Of a stretch of 64,000 nt of DNA, positions 1-11,739 are shown piece after piece. Position numbers and translations under genes: made by a program. The DNA is from Xiphophorus maculatus (taxonomy: Eukaryota > Chordata > Actinopteri > Cyprinodontiformes > Poeciliidae), in assembly GCF_002775205.1 (NCBI RefSeq), contig NC_036460.1:3044056-3108055 (forward strand), read 5' to 3'. Numbering within the stretch: the stretch's first letter is position 1; every line of letters begins with the position of its first letter. The notes below the pieces were generated by a model. That model was given only the letters and a program-made list of their open reading frames with translations, did no database searches and had not been told where the DNA came from.

Positions 1-1955
1 TTTACCTGTCATAACCTGTTCAAGGAAGCATAACAAATCATCTTTAAATAATCTCAGGGAGGTTATTTAAACCTCTAGTCATATTGGTATGACTAGACAT
101 ACCAATAAGCTGCTTTTATCTCTTGTGTCGCCCCCTGGCTCAGTGACGCCCTGGGCAAACTATCACATAACAAATACCAAACATGCACTGCATATTCTGA
201 AACGTGCAGAAGCAGAAAGTCACATTTTGAGTCATGAGTTAGATTTTTTTCAGTAGCTTCCAGGTTCCTAGTGTTAGTATTTCCCTCTTAGAAGTTTTGA
301 CTTTACAATAAAGTCTATATATTTTTATTCTTACATAAAATAAAAAAAATAAAACACTTTTAAAAAAATTATTTGCAAAAAATAAAATTCAAAACCACAG
401 AGAAAAAAAGCTAACAATTAGCTACAATGGTAATAACAACACAGAAGAAGCAAAAGGAAAAAAAAACCTTTTAATAATACAAACAAAAAAAACTTTTCTG
501 TTGCTCAAAGTGGTCTGATTGTGGTTCCTCTTGTGTTGCAGCAGGCGCAGCGAACATGTCTGGACCGTTTCCTAGCAGCAGGTGTGCAGTCAGAGAAGGA
601 ACACCTGGGTATCACCTGGGAGCGGCAACCAGTCGCACCACTTCCAAGAAGCTACAGCAGGTTTTCCTTTTAATACGTTTGTGTTGGCACATTACGACCC
701 GAGGCGGTCTTTAAAAACAAACACAAGCACCTTCATGTGTCGCTTCCGGCGCGAACGGGTTTGTTTATTTATTTATTCAGCCTCTTTTGTTTGTTTATTC
801 CTGTTGCTGTTTAGTTGTACGATGTGAATAATATGAAAATATGCAACAGGAAGAGAACCTGAACAATAACGCAATAATAAGTAATTAACAAAGTCCTATA
901 TCTTGCTGCAAAGTGACTTTAATCTCAGAACTCTGACAGTTTTCTCAGAACTGAGATTAAAATCAGAATTCTTTAATTTTAGAAAGAATTTAAAGCATTT
1001 CTTCTTTAAATTTCAGAATTCTTAAATCTCAGATTTCTGAGATTAATGTCAGAATTAATTTTTTCCCCTCCTCCCCAGTGGCCCTAACCGTCTTCCGTAA
1101 AAATACTTTGTAGGATGAAATGTTTTTTGCAGTATAAAATATTATTTAATACATGGATAAAATGCATTACAGCATCTAATTTGACATGTGTTACAGTTAA
1201 TCCAGCTATAACGATTTCTTGATCATAAGGTTCTGTGTAGAAACGATGAATCAGGAGGTCGATGTTTATGTCACGCTCCACATGTGTTTTTATAAATAGC
1301 CACAGAAACTGTGACTCCCGGTGAGCAACGCTCTGAGGTGCGCCGACGCGTCACACCGGTCACCAAACACACTTCCTTCCCGCTCGGAGTTAAGACAACG
1401 TTCCTGAAAGCACTTTGTTATTTTTGTTCCCAGATGAGGCAGCAGATGCTTCAGCTAATGAGATAATTGAATGTCCAAACTATTCTTTGAATTGTGATTC
1501 CCGACCCAGGCTGGATGAAGTGTTGGGCTGAGTTACAGCGATCGGCAGCTCTTACACTCTGCAGTCTGGGCTTGGTTCGGTTTACCTGCTGGTACTTGTT
1601 GCTTCTCCCTCTGGAATTTTCTCACGACTCAAACTTATCAGCGGTTGCTGCAGAGACACGCAGCGAGTTTATCTGTCTGCTTTGTGACGAAGAATTGGCT
1701 AAACGAAATGAATAGTTTTTTTATTTATTTTTTATTAACCTGCTTATTTTCCTCTGGATAAATCCGTGCCCCTCTGAAATTATTTGTTAATCTTTTAAGT
1801 CTTTGTTTTTTTACAGTGTGTGACCCAAAGTAGTATTTCTGGACTAAATTACCAATGTCCCACATTTTTGTAATTTTGCTCAACAAGTTCTGCTGTTATC
1901 TTTTTCAAACTTGTGGATTTTAAATGGCTACAGATTTCAGGCATTGCTATGCTTC
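1..1955. other. gene-free AT-rich flank
   Basis: No open frame here resembles a known protein; the short frames (up to 81 codons) show no conserved motif or splice context. A TATA-like TATAAATAG lies near 1290 without a gene behind it. The motif near 5-25 (ACCTGTTCAAGGAAGCATAA) recurs in similar form near 9873 and 14688, so it belongs to a dispersed repeat. Confidence 0.6.
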
Positions 1956-1957
1956 AT

Positions 1958-2635
1958 GGGTGTCCAAAGTGTGGCCCGGGGACCATTTGTGGCCCTTGGA
2001 CTGATTTTGTGCGGCCCCCCCAGCTGCAATTCAAAACAAGATACAAATTTGGCCTGTAAATGCAGATGGAAACTTTTAATTTGTTATCAGGATAAAAACT
2101 ATTTTACAGTAAAATGTAAAGTACTACACAAAGTATTTGTTTATCCAAAGACTTTTACTGAAAAGCTGCACCAAAATCACCTTTTGTTCTTTCTTAAACT
2201 CGGCTAAATGTAGCGAGCATTTTGAAAAAAAGAAAAAAAAGACCTAAATCCTGTTCTTATTACTGAAAATAAATTTATTCAATCAAGCCCCAAAAACCCC
2301 CTGAAAACAAGATGATTTTTGTGCAAAATCCACAGCGGCGTATTAGGGCCATTGTAAAATAAATAAATAGTAAATTTCTGCCAAAACACTCAGAAATTTT
2401 GAGATTAATTTTCAAGAAAAAAATAAAGGTATGTGCTACAAAAAAAAGTCTAATTTTTAGAGTAATCATAAATTTCAGAAGTTTTTGCAGGAATCGACTT
2501 TTTTTCCAGTCTATGACAGCCGTAACACCGTTGTAAAAATACCTTTCATCTTTTGGATCTTTTGGATATTTAGTTGGGGTGCTTTTGGCTTTTGAGTCTA
2601 CAATTTTGGCCCAGGTGACAAAACGTTTGGACCCC
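1958..2635. mobile_element. non-autonomous TIR element (GTGTCCAAA type)
   Basis: The left end reads GGGTGTCCAAAGTGTGGCCC and the right end, near 2625-2635, reads AACGTTTGGACCCCC, an imperfect inverted repeat of the left. The interior is AT-rich and non-coding. This end sequence is common among short hAT-like elements of fish genomes, but the superfamily is inferred. No target duplication was confirmed. Confidence 0.55.
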
Positions 2636-2684
2636 CTGCTGTACTTTCTCCTAATTGCTAAGGAAACCAGTTTTTAGTTGAACA

Positions 2685-3130
2685 TGATTGAAATCAAGTT
2701 TATTTTAAAGTACGTTCCAGCAACAAGCAGCTCAAAATGCTTCACACCATAAAAACATCACACAGTCACTACAATCTATGAACATTACATTTTGTCAAAC
2801 ACCATCACCAAAACAATCACTACACATCAAATATGCTGATCAGTGTTCCAGTTATTGTTAATCAAATAAAACTTGATTAACAAGAGTTTTTAGTCTTGAT
2901 TTAGATGCCAGTATTTTGGCTGTTTTGCAGTTTTCTGGAAGATAATTTGAGTTTTTTTTGTCCTGAGAATGTTCTTCAGGTGACAGAAGGCTGATTTCGC
3001 AACTATCTTTATGTGTCTGTGAAGGTTCAGTCGCAGATTTCAGTAGTTTCTAGCTGTAATAACTGAAGCTGTGAGTTTTGATCGTTCTCAAATCAACAGT
3101 ATAAGATTGTTGATTTGAATTGGATGCAAT
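2685..3130. repeat. degenerate interspersed repeat
   Basis: The block around 2690-2760 (AAGTTTATTT, then CAGCAACAAGCAGCTCAAAATGC) resembles a very common teleost repeat with the form TTTATTTGTATAGCAC...AGTGCTTTACA. It has no coding capacity. The right boundary is uncertain. Confidence 0.4.
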
Positions 3131-3716
3131 ACATGATATTTCAGTTGACTCTAGTTGATTTCAACTTTAGTTGACTGTGTCCAGCTTTAGTTTTTGCAGT
3201 GATTTTAGGCTGATCTCGTCCCGAAAGAGTCTGTCCTCGGCATCTTAATTGCAGAAATTCCTGCGTCCCCCCAGAACCCGATCTCCATGGCCCGGCTCCG
3301 GTCCCTTTATCTGATCCCACCTCAGATAAAACAGAGTATTATATCCGAAAGAGCAGCTCCGGCCCTTAAACACAGCATCCATTCATTTCTCTACCGCCCT
3401 CAGTCTCCGTAGCACTGTTCCCTTTTTTTTTGTTGCAGCAGAAAATCTAAAGAGATTTTTCTTTCCATTTTGAAATCGTTTCCCAACCGATGTGTTCCCA
3501 TTGCGGTGGAAAGACGATTGGTAATAAAATCATTGATCTGGACTGTAGAGCGCATTTCCGTCTGAAGACGAGACGCTCCTCGCCGTTCATCCTCTAACGC
3601 CTGGCGTCGCAACAAGGTCGGCTGTTTTCTTTTAAATTCCCTTTTATGCTCATTTCTTGGTTACCAGAATATAGAAAATAAAAGTTGAAAACATTGTTTT
3701 AAATGTCAGGTGGCAG
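3131..3716. other. gene-free spacer
   Basis: I see no coding exon, RNA gene or clear repeat boundary here. A slightly GC-richer patch at 3210-3310 has no recognisable motif. Confidence 0.4.
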
Positions 3717-4069
3717 CACTGCAAATAACACTACAGTAGATGTTACCAAATATTTTTGGTTTATTTCCTAGGGAAAATATCTAAGACAAAACTTACTTAG
3801 AAGTAACTTTCCAGCAAAATATAAGGGTTAAATTTAAGTAAATAATTCCTTAATATGGATAAAAAGTAGATTTTCACATTTATAACAATTTTTCCATTTT
3901 CTAAGTAAAATAATCTGCAAACTATTATTTTTTTTTCATCAATATTAAGGACTTGTTGACTTAAAACCAGCTAGTAACCGTTACTTCTAAATTAGTTTTG
4001 TCTTATTTCAAGGGAACTAAGATATTTGCAGAATAAAATGCTTGGTAAGATTTTGTGTTTTTGCAGTGC
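3717..4069. mobile_element. foldback MITE, CACTGCAAAAACAC family, copy 1
   Basis: Starts CACTGCAAATAACAC and ends TTTGTGTTTTTGCAGTG, so the ends are inverted repeats. The two halves are long arms of one imperfect palindrome: GACAAAACTTACTTAGAAGTAAC on the left answers GTTACTTCTAAATTAGTTTTGTC on the right. Other copies occur throughout the window. Confidence 0.8.
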
Positions 4070-5389
4070 AGTAACGCCATCCCACGTCTTGTTTGTTTTG
4101 GACTTTTTCAGAATGAATCTGGTATTTTTGAAAGCTTTTGAGTTAAAGATAGTTTGATCATAAATCTAAATCAGATTTCTATGAAAAAATAGAGATGCTA
4201 ACTTCTGATTTAGCTGTTAAAATTGTGGTATTTTCAAAGCTTTATTAGTTTGGAAGGATTGTATTTCCTGGATGTCTGCCGTTTATGACGACCTTGGAGA
4301 AAAAGGTTGTTAAAAACCACAGACAATGCAGAGAAGGACAGAAAAAAACCTGATTGTAAAAGCCAAATCAAGGCTTCATTTTGCATTTTTTAAACTCAGT
4401 GTTGTCAGTTTTTGGCATGTATACATCTACAAACAATTGAAGATAATTTTGGTGGACTTCAGCTATGAATTTAACCGGAAAAGTTAAAAGATGAACGCAT
4501 TGCTGGAAGAGTTTCATTTTTATCTACAAGTCGGCGTTTCTCTTTTTATTGTTTTTTGCTAAAGAGATAAAAAAAAAAAACTAAACTTGTGGAGTTATTT
4601 CCTAAATTATTCTTTAACCTTGTAAATACTAATGCTTGTGTACTTCTCTTTTTTTTATTCGCGTGACGTTTTTCTTTGTGGTTGAAAGCAGTTACTTTAT
4701 ATTCATGGTGAGTAATAAGATCCCCCAGTTCTACATTTTTCTGTTTACCGTCAAACACAGCAGCTTTTCAGCAGAGAATAAAAACATTTTCTGCTTTTTT
4801 TCCTGCATTTGGACTCATGAAGTAACACATAATAGAAACAGCCTGTTTTGATTTTTGTGATCTTGCCAGATGTTGTGTAACCCTGCGTGTAAACCATTAA
4901 AATCTGGAAAAGTTAGCAAGAAATCTAAAGAAAGAAATCAGATTCATGGTTTTACATCGAGAATCTTTGACACTTTGTGTTTTACTGTTGCACTGGATTT
5001 TATTTAGTGGTAAAAGGGGATAAATTTATGCACTGAAGTTGGTGATTGCTACGTAACAAGCTGTAAGAAAGTCCAACTGTTGGCATGTCTTCTTGAGGAC
5101 TGTGAATGATTAGCTTGGCGTTTTTTATAAGTCACTTTTCAAACAACCCAGAGGTTTTACAGAGCAAACTTCCTGTTGTGTAGGTGAAAAAAAACTCACA
5201 GTCTGAGGTTAAGAAAACACATCTGAAGGTTTTTTTTCCTCTTCGTAAAAATAAATCAGCTGTAAAATGACATAAATGAAACAAAAAACAGGATCTTGTT
5301 CTGGAATTTGAGATAAATCACTTTTAAAAGAAAATCCTTGAGACTTTTTCATTGAGTCATTTCAAACCAGAACGATTTTCTTACAAATA
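4070..5389. other. gene-free AT-rich spacer
   Basis: Two overlapping frames of about 70 codons on opposite strands (4546-4851) are AT-rich, low in complexity and without motifs, so I do not call them genes. No RNA gene was seen. Confidence 0.5.
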
Positions 5390-5575
5390 CACTGCAAAAA
5401 CATAAAATATTACCAAGTATGTTTGGTCTAATTTCTAGTGAAAATATCTTAGTACTCTTGAAATAAGACAAAACTAACTTACAAATGACATCATAATGAG
5501 AAGTATGAGCTTTTTTAAGTCACTAGTTCCTTAATATAGATAATAGACAAAAATGACCTACAAGTAACTTCCTGT
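5390..5575. mobile_element. foldback MITE, left half only, copy 2
   Basis: Begins CACTGCAAAAACATAAAATA and follows the family left arm through AAGTCACTAGTTCCTTAATAT, then loses similarity. The right arm is missing, so the copy is truncated. Confidence 0.65.
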
Positions 5576-5865
5576 TTTTAAAAATAAATCAGCTCTGAAA
5601 TGTGTCATAAATGACACAAAAAGACAGAATCTTGTTCTGGAATTTGAGATAAATCTCTGGAATTTCATTGATGTACCTTAAAATAAACAAAAAGAGTATT
5701 TTTATTAAAAACCTGAAGGATTTTCCTGTTGCTTTTCTTGTGTTTCTTTGATTTGAGTGTATCATAGCAGCCAAGAAATGAGTCATGTTGTTGCATTTCT
5801 AGCTGTTTTGATTGCCCTGAAAAGGACAAAAACCTGACAGGATGAGACATGCCTGGAGGAGGGGA

Positions 5866-5893
<28 letters not shown>
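5866..5893. repeat. (TG)n microsatellite
   Basis: About 14 TG units, directly upstream of the first claudin promoter. Confidence 0.95.
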
Positions 5894-5896
<3 letters not shown>

Positions 5897-5898
5897 TA

Positions 5899-5951
5899 CG
5901 TCACATCGTGACCATGTGACAAGCCCCTCCTGGCTCAAGCATGTATAAAAG
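5899..5951 (+). promoter_or_regulatory. proximal promoter of claudin gene 1
   Basis: A canonical TATA box (TATAAAAG, 5944-5951) lies 110 bp before the claudin ATG. Upstream are TACGTCAC (CRE-like), CCATGTGAC (E-box-like, 5912-5920) and a C-rich CCCCTCC patch. Transcription would be expected to start around 5975. This is the only claudin in the window with an obvious TATA box. Confidence 0.65.
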
Positions 5952-6060
5952 ACTCGCTTCCACCCTGGACAAACATTTACTCTTGGGGATCTCTCAAGCG
6001 ACACTTGCAAATAAAGACAAAGCAGACAGAACTTTTGGACGGTTTTCCTCGTGAGTTAGC

Positions 6061-6684
6061 ATGGCATCTGCAGGATTACAGATCTTGGGCATTGCCCTCG
6101 GCATCATTGGCTGGATCGGGGCCATCATCACCTGCGCTCTCCCCCAGTGGAGAGTGACGGCCTTCATCGGCTCCAACATCGTCACGTCTCAGACCATCTG
6201 GAAGGGCATCTGGATGGAGTGCGTTCATCAGAGCACGGGCCAGATGCAGTGCAAGGTCTACGACTCCATGCTGGCGCTAGAGCGGGACCTCCAGGCGGCC
6301 CGCGCCCTCACCATCATCTCCATCCTCGTCGGCATCCTCGCCGTCCTCCTCGCCGTCGCGGGGGGCAAATGCACCAACTGCATCGAGGACGAGAGCGCCA
6401 AAACCAAAGTGTGCATCACAGCCGGAGTCATGTTCATCATTTCTGGCCTTCTGTGCATCATTCCCGTCTCCTGGACGGCTAGCAGCATCATAAGCGAGTT
6501 CTACAACCCATATGTGACCAACGCACAGAAAATGGAGCTTGGAGCATCGCTCTTCATCGGCTGGGGGGCCTCCGCCCTCCTCATCCTGGGCGGTGGACTT
6601 CTCTGCGCCAACTGCCCTCCCAAAGACAACTACAGCGCCAAGTACTCAGCCCCTCGATCAACCGCTCCCAAGGACTATGTCTGA
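6061..6684 (+). CDS. claudin (claudin 3/4-like), gene 1
   Basis: Encodes 207 residues, the normal claudin length, in one exon. Claudins are four-pass membrane proteins of tight junctions that seal or form pores in the paracellular path. Visible landmarks: TM1 about 8-28; W30, G49-I50-W51, C54 and C64, the family signature with the extracellular-loop-1 disulfide; R81 before TM2; TM3 about 117-140; loop 2 with FYNP; TM4 about 163-185 followed by CANCPPK, a possible palmitoylation site. The C-terminus is KDYV, a class II PDZ ligand for ZO proteins. The ATG has A at -3 and G at +4. Upstream is a TATA box; downstream is AATAAA at 6993. It is the first of seven tandem copies. The exact paralogue name cannot be fixed without a phylogeny. 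Confidence 0.95.
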   Translation: MASAGLQILGIALGIIGWIGAIITCALPQWRVTAFIGSNIVTSQTIWKGIWMECVHQSTGQMQCKVYDSMLALERDLQAARALTIISILVGILAVLLAVAGGKCTNCIEDESAKTKVCITAGVMFIISGLLCIIPVSWTASSIISEFYNPYVTNAQKMELGASLFIGWGASALLILGGGLLCANCPPKDNYSAKYSAPRSTAPKDYV

Positions 6685-6992
6685 GAGGGCCGAGACATTA
6701 AGAAGAGACTCTGATTCATTTCTGGGGAACAAAATGTTTTGGACTCGTTGTGTTCAGGATTCAGTCTGATTTGTTTCATCGTGAGGACGAGACGGCGGCC
6801 ACGCCCGATTAACTGTCACCGGGAAGCAGGAGAGAAAATGACGACAGATCCCTGGGAACAACTTTTCTTGTATTACTTTAACTCATAGTGTTATGTTTTT
6901 TAAATGCATTTCATTTGTTTTTATTCATTTCATTATTTTTTTTTTTACTGTTTGAATTATTCACTTTATACTAGTTTCTGTCTGAAACTGTA

Positions 6993-6998
6993 AATAAA
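6993..6998 (+). terminator. poly(A) signal of claudin gene 1
   Basis: AATAAA in TGTAAATAAAGATT, about 310 nt after the stop codon and followed by a T-rich stretch. It gives a short 3' UTR. Confidence 0.7.
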
Positions 6999-7084
6999 GA
7001 TTTTTTGTTATTAATACTAAGATTAAGTAATCTGTTTGACTCATTTTTGTTCAGAAATGAAATACTTAAGACAAACTCCAGAAC

Positions 7085-7478
7085 AAAATCTCACCAAGTA
7101 GTTTTAATCTATTTTCTTGTACACGTGAAATAAGGCAAAACTAACCTACAGTCCAACTGTCAGATTATTTCACTTAGGGGAAAAATGTTATAAGTGAAAT
7201 AATCTGCCAGTGGAACTAGAACTGCGTTGCTAGGTAACGGGCAAGTCTTGGCTGGGGTTGCTAGGTAACGGCGCCGTGCCCGTTGATTGTGAATAAAGTG
7301 GAATAATCTACCCTATTGTACTTTTTCATCAATATTAAGGAATTGTTCACTTAAAACAGGCTCATATCTTTCTGAAAGGTTACTTGCAAATTAGTTTTGT
7401 CTTATTTCACGTAAATTTAAAATATCCGCAGTAGAAACTAGACAAAAATACTTAGCGTGATTTTGTGTTTCTGCAGTG
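7085..7478. mobile_element. foldback MITE with two X-box-like motifs, copy 3
   Basis: Left arm AAAATCTCACCAAGTAGTTTT; right end TTTTGTGTTTCTGCAGTG. The centre holds an insertion with GTTGCTAGGTAAC at 7226-7238 and again at 7257-7269, 31 bp apart. The same module occurs in the copies at 19.2, 26.3 and 53.4 kb, so it defines a subfamily. Confidence 0.75.
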
Positions 7479-8989
7479 TACCTTTCTGAGCTGATCAAAT
7501 ACTTTTTGGGGTAAATTTCTTAGATTTTTTTCCTGATCTGTTTCCAATAAAAGCAGACCTACACTCCTTTGTGTAACATTGCTCTTCATTAAGCTAATCT
7601 CCAAGAATTTTTATTTTTCTAGATTTTTTTTCAAGCGTTTGTAACCAGCAGGTGTTGGATAGGTGTGGCTCTCTGGGAAGAGTAGCTTTTGTTTTCAGGA
7701 AGGTGAGGGTTTGACTCCAGCCAACCGTTTTATGCAAATGTTCCCTTAGGCAAAATACTTTACTCAAACTTTCCTACAAATGTTTTACCAGCGAAAACTG
7801 CAGCTGGTTTGATGGAATTTGATCAATTCAGTTCTTTTTTGTGAGGCAGAAACAACATGGATTCTCTATAATTACACTTTATATGTCAGTTCATGAGCTA
7901 GCTATGTTCTGCTGTTCAGCATTTCTTAACAATTTAAGACATTTTCTGTCAGTTTGAAACTTTGTTCAGGCACTTTGTCCAACATACGAGGACATTTATA
8001 GCTTTAAAATATGAGCATTTAGAGGATTTCAAGGTTTGAGAACATACTATCATAAATCAGGAGTCTTTTTCTTAAAAATACAGACTAAAATTTGTAATAT
8101 CTTTGAAAGGATATTACTGAGCTGTCTGGGTAAACAGCTGCGCAACACTGCCCCTCACTGGTAGAGGAAGAAAAATTATTTTCTCATTCAAATTCTTAAT
8201 TTAGCCTATTTAAGCATTCTATTTAAAATTAGGCTGATTTTATAATTGATATTTAAGGGACTAATCCAGAAAGTAGCAGCAGCAACACATCGGCTTGAGT
8301 AAAAAATATGTGTGACAAGCTTTAATACTCGTTTTTCATTGATAAATGTTAGAAACTGATCAGTTATTAGAGCTTTCTTTCCTTTTAGGCTCCATGTTTA
8401 CATATTTGTTTCTTAAGTCTGAACTTTGGTGCTTTTATTTTCAGGTCACTTATCATCACTAAACATGTCGATAAAATAAAAATAAAAAAATTATTAGGCT
8501 TCATCAAGAAGTTTTGAATAAAACTTTTAACCTCTTCCAGAGAAATATTTGATATTGTGACATTTTTAACACAGAAACTAAGCTTTGAATGGTTTGGTTT
8601 TGTGGCTAAATAAATTAGCATGAATTTGAAATATGTGAAACATGCAGCTTAAAATCAGGAAAAGCAGGGATTGTGTTTAAACACTACTCATGCTTGGGGT
8701 AATTAAAACTCCTTTTCAGAAACGGGATCAAAATTACTGAAAACAGTACATAAAAAATTTAGATATATGAAGTAAATGAAAAGATAAACAGTAAAATATA
8801 ATAATTGTGTTAAAAGAAACAGGAGAATAGAAACAAAATGATCTCAACTTGTTTAGTTATAGTTCCAAAAACACAGATCTCTGATGACCTGAGGGGTCAA
8901 CCTGAGCAGCAAGTCTGTGACCTTTCACACACTAAAAACTACATTTGTAAAATAATAACAGGATAGGAGTGTCTAAATGGTTCATTTTC
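7479..8989. other. gene-free spacer
   Basis: AT-rich, with no recognisable exon or RNA gene. A 78-codon frame on the minus strand (8385-8621) has no motif and biased AT-rich codons, and I do not treat it as a gene. Confidence 0.45.
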
Positions 8990-9780
8990 CTGGTGCAGGC
9001 AACCAGTAAATTACAAAAGATTAACCCAAAAATTAAATCTTTAATAGAATTTGTCCAACATTGAGTCCATAGCTAAACTTTAAGGCCTATTCTAGTGTTC
9101 ACCCTAATTCAGAGCATCTTAAGTGTTCATCTTTTCATTTGTTGTTTAATGCAAATGTATTTTTGCTTTAAATTGGGGGAAATTGTGGCTGAAATAACCA
9201 GTGATAACACAAAGATTGTTGCAAAGAGACTGTAATTTGGTGACACAAAAATATAACGTTGTGTGTCATCAGCATAGCCGTCTACATTTGAAACAATAAG
9301 TTTACACAAGTTGAGTAAAGATACACACCTGTTTTTTTCTCATTGTCTGACATTAAATCAGACCAAACCTGTTCAGTCATAATTATAAAAAAATATTTCT
9401 ATTTGCTAAATGCAACAATAGTGAGAGATTTATTTATTAAGATCAGAAGTTGTCAAACCAGAAAGCAACGTTTTCCAGGTGTGGCCTTTAAATACATTCA
9501 TATCCTCAGCTTTACCTCGTTGATAAAGAGGCACTAATCATTCTTTATGTTGACTTTAGATTTCAAAGATATTAATAAATAAATTTGTGATATTCTCTCA
9601 TTATTGTGACATGGCTGATCTTAAACAAGAGAAATTGGGTCAGATTTAACTTCAGACAGAGAGAAATGTATGCAAACGTTTGGTTTTGTTGTAGTCTGTG
9701 CTGAGATAGGGAGTGTGAAATAAAAGGGCACTAAGATGGGAGCCTTGAGGAACCCCACAAGTAAATTTTCTGTGCTCAAA
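8990..9780. repeat. degenerate interspersed repeats, including a Tc1-like remnant
   Basis: Fragments such as GTCATCAGCATAGCCGTCTA (near 9247) and GAGGAACCCCACAAG (near 9748) are typical of an old dispersed teleost repeat. The part at 9320-9540 (TGACATTAAATCAGACCAAAC...TTTGCTAAATG) is shared with 13541-13790 and 61735-62000, where Tc1-like ends are visible. Confidence 0.4.
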
Positions 9781-10458
9781 TTTACAGGAAAATGTTGGCG
9801 TGGGATGTTTTTTTTAACAACTTATTGTGTGAACAAGCGTGATTTTAAATACGTTTCATAGACTTATCCTAATCTGTTCAGGGAGGCATAATAAGTCATC
9901 TTCAACAAACCTCTTGTATGTTATTGTTTACATCCGGAAATTTCGCACATGCTCACAACGCTGTAGGGCAAAAAGACGATTCTTTTACTTTCCATCCATT
10001 ACAGCCACAGTAACAGTAATGTTAGCTGTATGAATTGCCTTTTTCCTTATTTTGTAACTGAACCAAACACACTGAATTCCACCTCACATCTATATGTTAA
10101 GATTGTCATAGTCAAGCTAGCACCACTGACCTACTTCCCTCTCCCTAGCTATTTTTCATCATTAAAACTTTTTCCTGATCTTGTTATCTAGTGTTCGTAG
10201 TGTTGACAATTAGTATTGTCCCTTTTTCTTTTATATATCACGCAAACATTTAAGATTTTATGCGTTATGTTGACAACTTAACAGCTAAAACCAATGCTAG
10301 CCATCATCAGTGAGTAGCTTTTTGCCCAGGGAGATGGAGTCCATATTGAAGGGGTATCTTCTTTCAATGAAGATCCCAGTGCCATTAGTTTAGGTTTCAT
10401 ACTGATTGCTCACCTTGAAACTTGCAGGTCAGCACTGCATTAAGGACACCTTCATAAA
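9781..10458. other. spacer upstream of claudin gene 2
   Basis: Contains a dispersed motif near 9873 (TCTGTTCAGGGAGGCATAAT) also seen at 5 and 14688. No coding exon was seen. Confidence 0.4.
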
Positions 10459-10491
10459 CTGTGAAGTGTTTTGTGTACAAACACTTCACAG
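10459..10491. promoter_or_regulatory. perfect 13-bp inverted repeat in claudin gene 2 promoter
   Basis: Arms CTGTGAAGTGTTT and AAACACTTCACAG surround a 7-nt centre TGTGTAC. A CCAAT follows at once (GCCAATAGC). The site is 131 bp before the claudin gene 2 ATG. It could bind a dimeric factor or form a cruciform; its function is inferred only from position. Confidence 0.5.
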
Positions 10492-10621
10492 CCAATAGCT
10501 GCTGAGGTTGGTGGTATCGGCTACCCTCATGCTTCTGCTCACATAAGAACCTTTACAGTCCAGCCTGCGACATTTCCACTGTTTTCTCGTTGAGTTCGGC
10601 GTGTCGCAGCAAGGCAGGAAG

Positions 10622-11263
10622 ATGGTCTCTCAGGGCATCCAGTTCACCGGCATAGTCATAGCCTCGATCGGCTGGCTGCTGGACATTGTGGTGTGCGGGC
10701 TACCCATGTGGAGGGTGTCCGCCTTCGTGGGCGCCAACATCATCACGGCTCAGACCATCTGGGAGGGTTTGTGGATGAGCTGTGTGGTGCAGAGCACGGG
10801 TCAGATGCAGTGTAAGGTGTACGACTCCATGCTGGCGTTGGAGCAGGACCTGCAGGCGGCCCGCGCCATGATCGTCGTCTCCATCTTGTTGGGGATCTGT
10901 GGGGTGTTCCTGGCCATCGCTGGGGGAAAGTGCACCAACTGCATTGAGGACGAGCGATCCAAGTCGAAGGTCTGCATCGTTTCTGGAATTCTGTTCATCC
11001 TCGCCGGGCTGCTGTGCCTCATTCCCGTCTCCTGGTCCGCCAACTCCGTCATCAGCAGGTTCTACAACTTGATGATAATCGGAACGCCTCAATACGAGTT
11101 GGGAGCGTCGCTGTACATCGGCTGGGCAGCTTCCGCCTTGTTCTTGATTGGAGGGGGGCTACTTTGCTGGAATTGCCCCACCATTGAGGGAGACCTTAAC
11201 TACGTTTCCAAACCCAGATTCACCCCAGTGAAGACCACTTCGTCATCCAGAGAATACGTATAA
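10622..11263 (+). CDS. claudin (claudin 3/4-like), gene 2
   Basis: Encodes 213 residues in one exon. The frame is open 21 nt further upstream, but only from a GTG; the first ATG, with A at -3 and G at +4, puts every landmark at canonical claudin numbering: W30, G49-L50-W51, C54, C64, R81. Loop 2 reads FYNLMIIGTPQYELG, an altered form of the usual FYNP start. TM4 ends with LLCWNCP. The C-terminus is REYV, a PDZ ligand. An Asp at residue 21 lies inside predicted TM1, unlike the other copies. The predicted role is a tight-junction strand protein. The gene sits 3.9 kb after gene 1 in the same orientation, with its own promoter palindrome and CCAAT box. Confidence 0.95.
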   Translation: MVSQGIQFTGIVIASIGWLLDIVVCGLPMWRVSAFVGANIITAQTIWEGLWMSCVVQSTGQMQCKVYDSMLALEQDLQAARAMIVVSILLGICGVFLAIAGGKCTNCIEDERSKSKVCIVSGILFILAGLLCLIPVSWSANSVISRFYNLMIIGTPQYELGASLYIGWAASALFLIGGGLLCWNCPTIEGDLNYVSKPRFTPVKTTSSSREYV

Positions 11264-11581
11264 AGTTTCCCTCCTAACACGGACACGAAGGCTCAAGACA
11301 GCTGACATGTCAGCTCATATTTATCTTACTGATGAATCCACGCAAAGTGTAAATATTGTACGAATTCTCAGCTTTTGGCCAGTTTTATGAGGGGTTTGAT
11401 CATAAAAAGGCTTATGAAAGGCTTTCTTTCATAATGATTACTTTGGAAACGATCTGTTTTAGTAATCCAAGAAATGAATATTTAATTCCTTTTGAACATT
11501 GCAAGAGATTTTATTAAATGTCATTGTGATCATTTGTATTTTTAAAGAAATTGACCCTAATAACAAACACATCTATGTGTA

Positions 11582-11587
11582 AATAAA
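11582..11587 (+). terminator. candidate poly(A) signal of claudin gene 2
   Basis: AATAAA about 320 nt after the stop codon. A second overlapping pair of AATAAA hexamers at 11728-11738 may give a longer transcript. Confidence 0.55.
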
Positions 11588-11739
11588 TGCGTAATGCTTT
11601 TTCCTTTACTTTTAAATTCTTTTTGTTCTCCATATAGTCATGTAACTTTACTTGTTTTTGTGTTTGTAATGTAAATACACTCTGTTAAAACTGAACTATT
11701 ACATTATAGTTCCGTGGAAAATTTAAAAATAAAATAAAA

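Noticed and set aside
5783-6010. Frames encoding His-Thr repeats near (TG)n tracts, here and at 16.9-17.2 kb
   Set aside because: These are translations of dinucleotide repeats.
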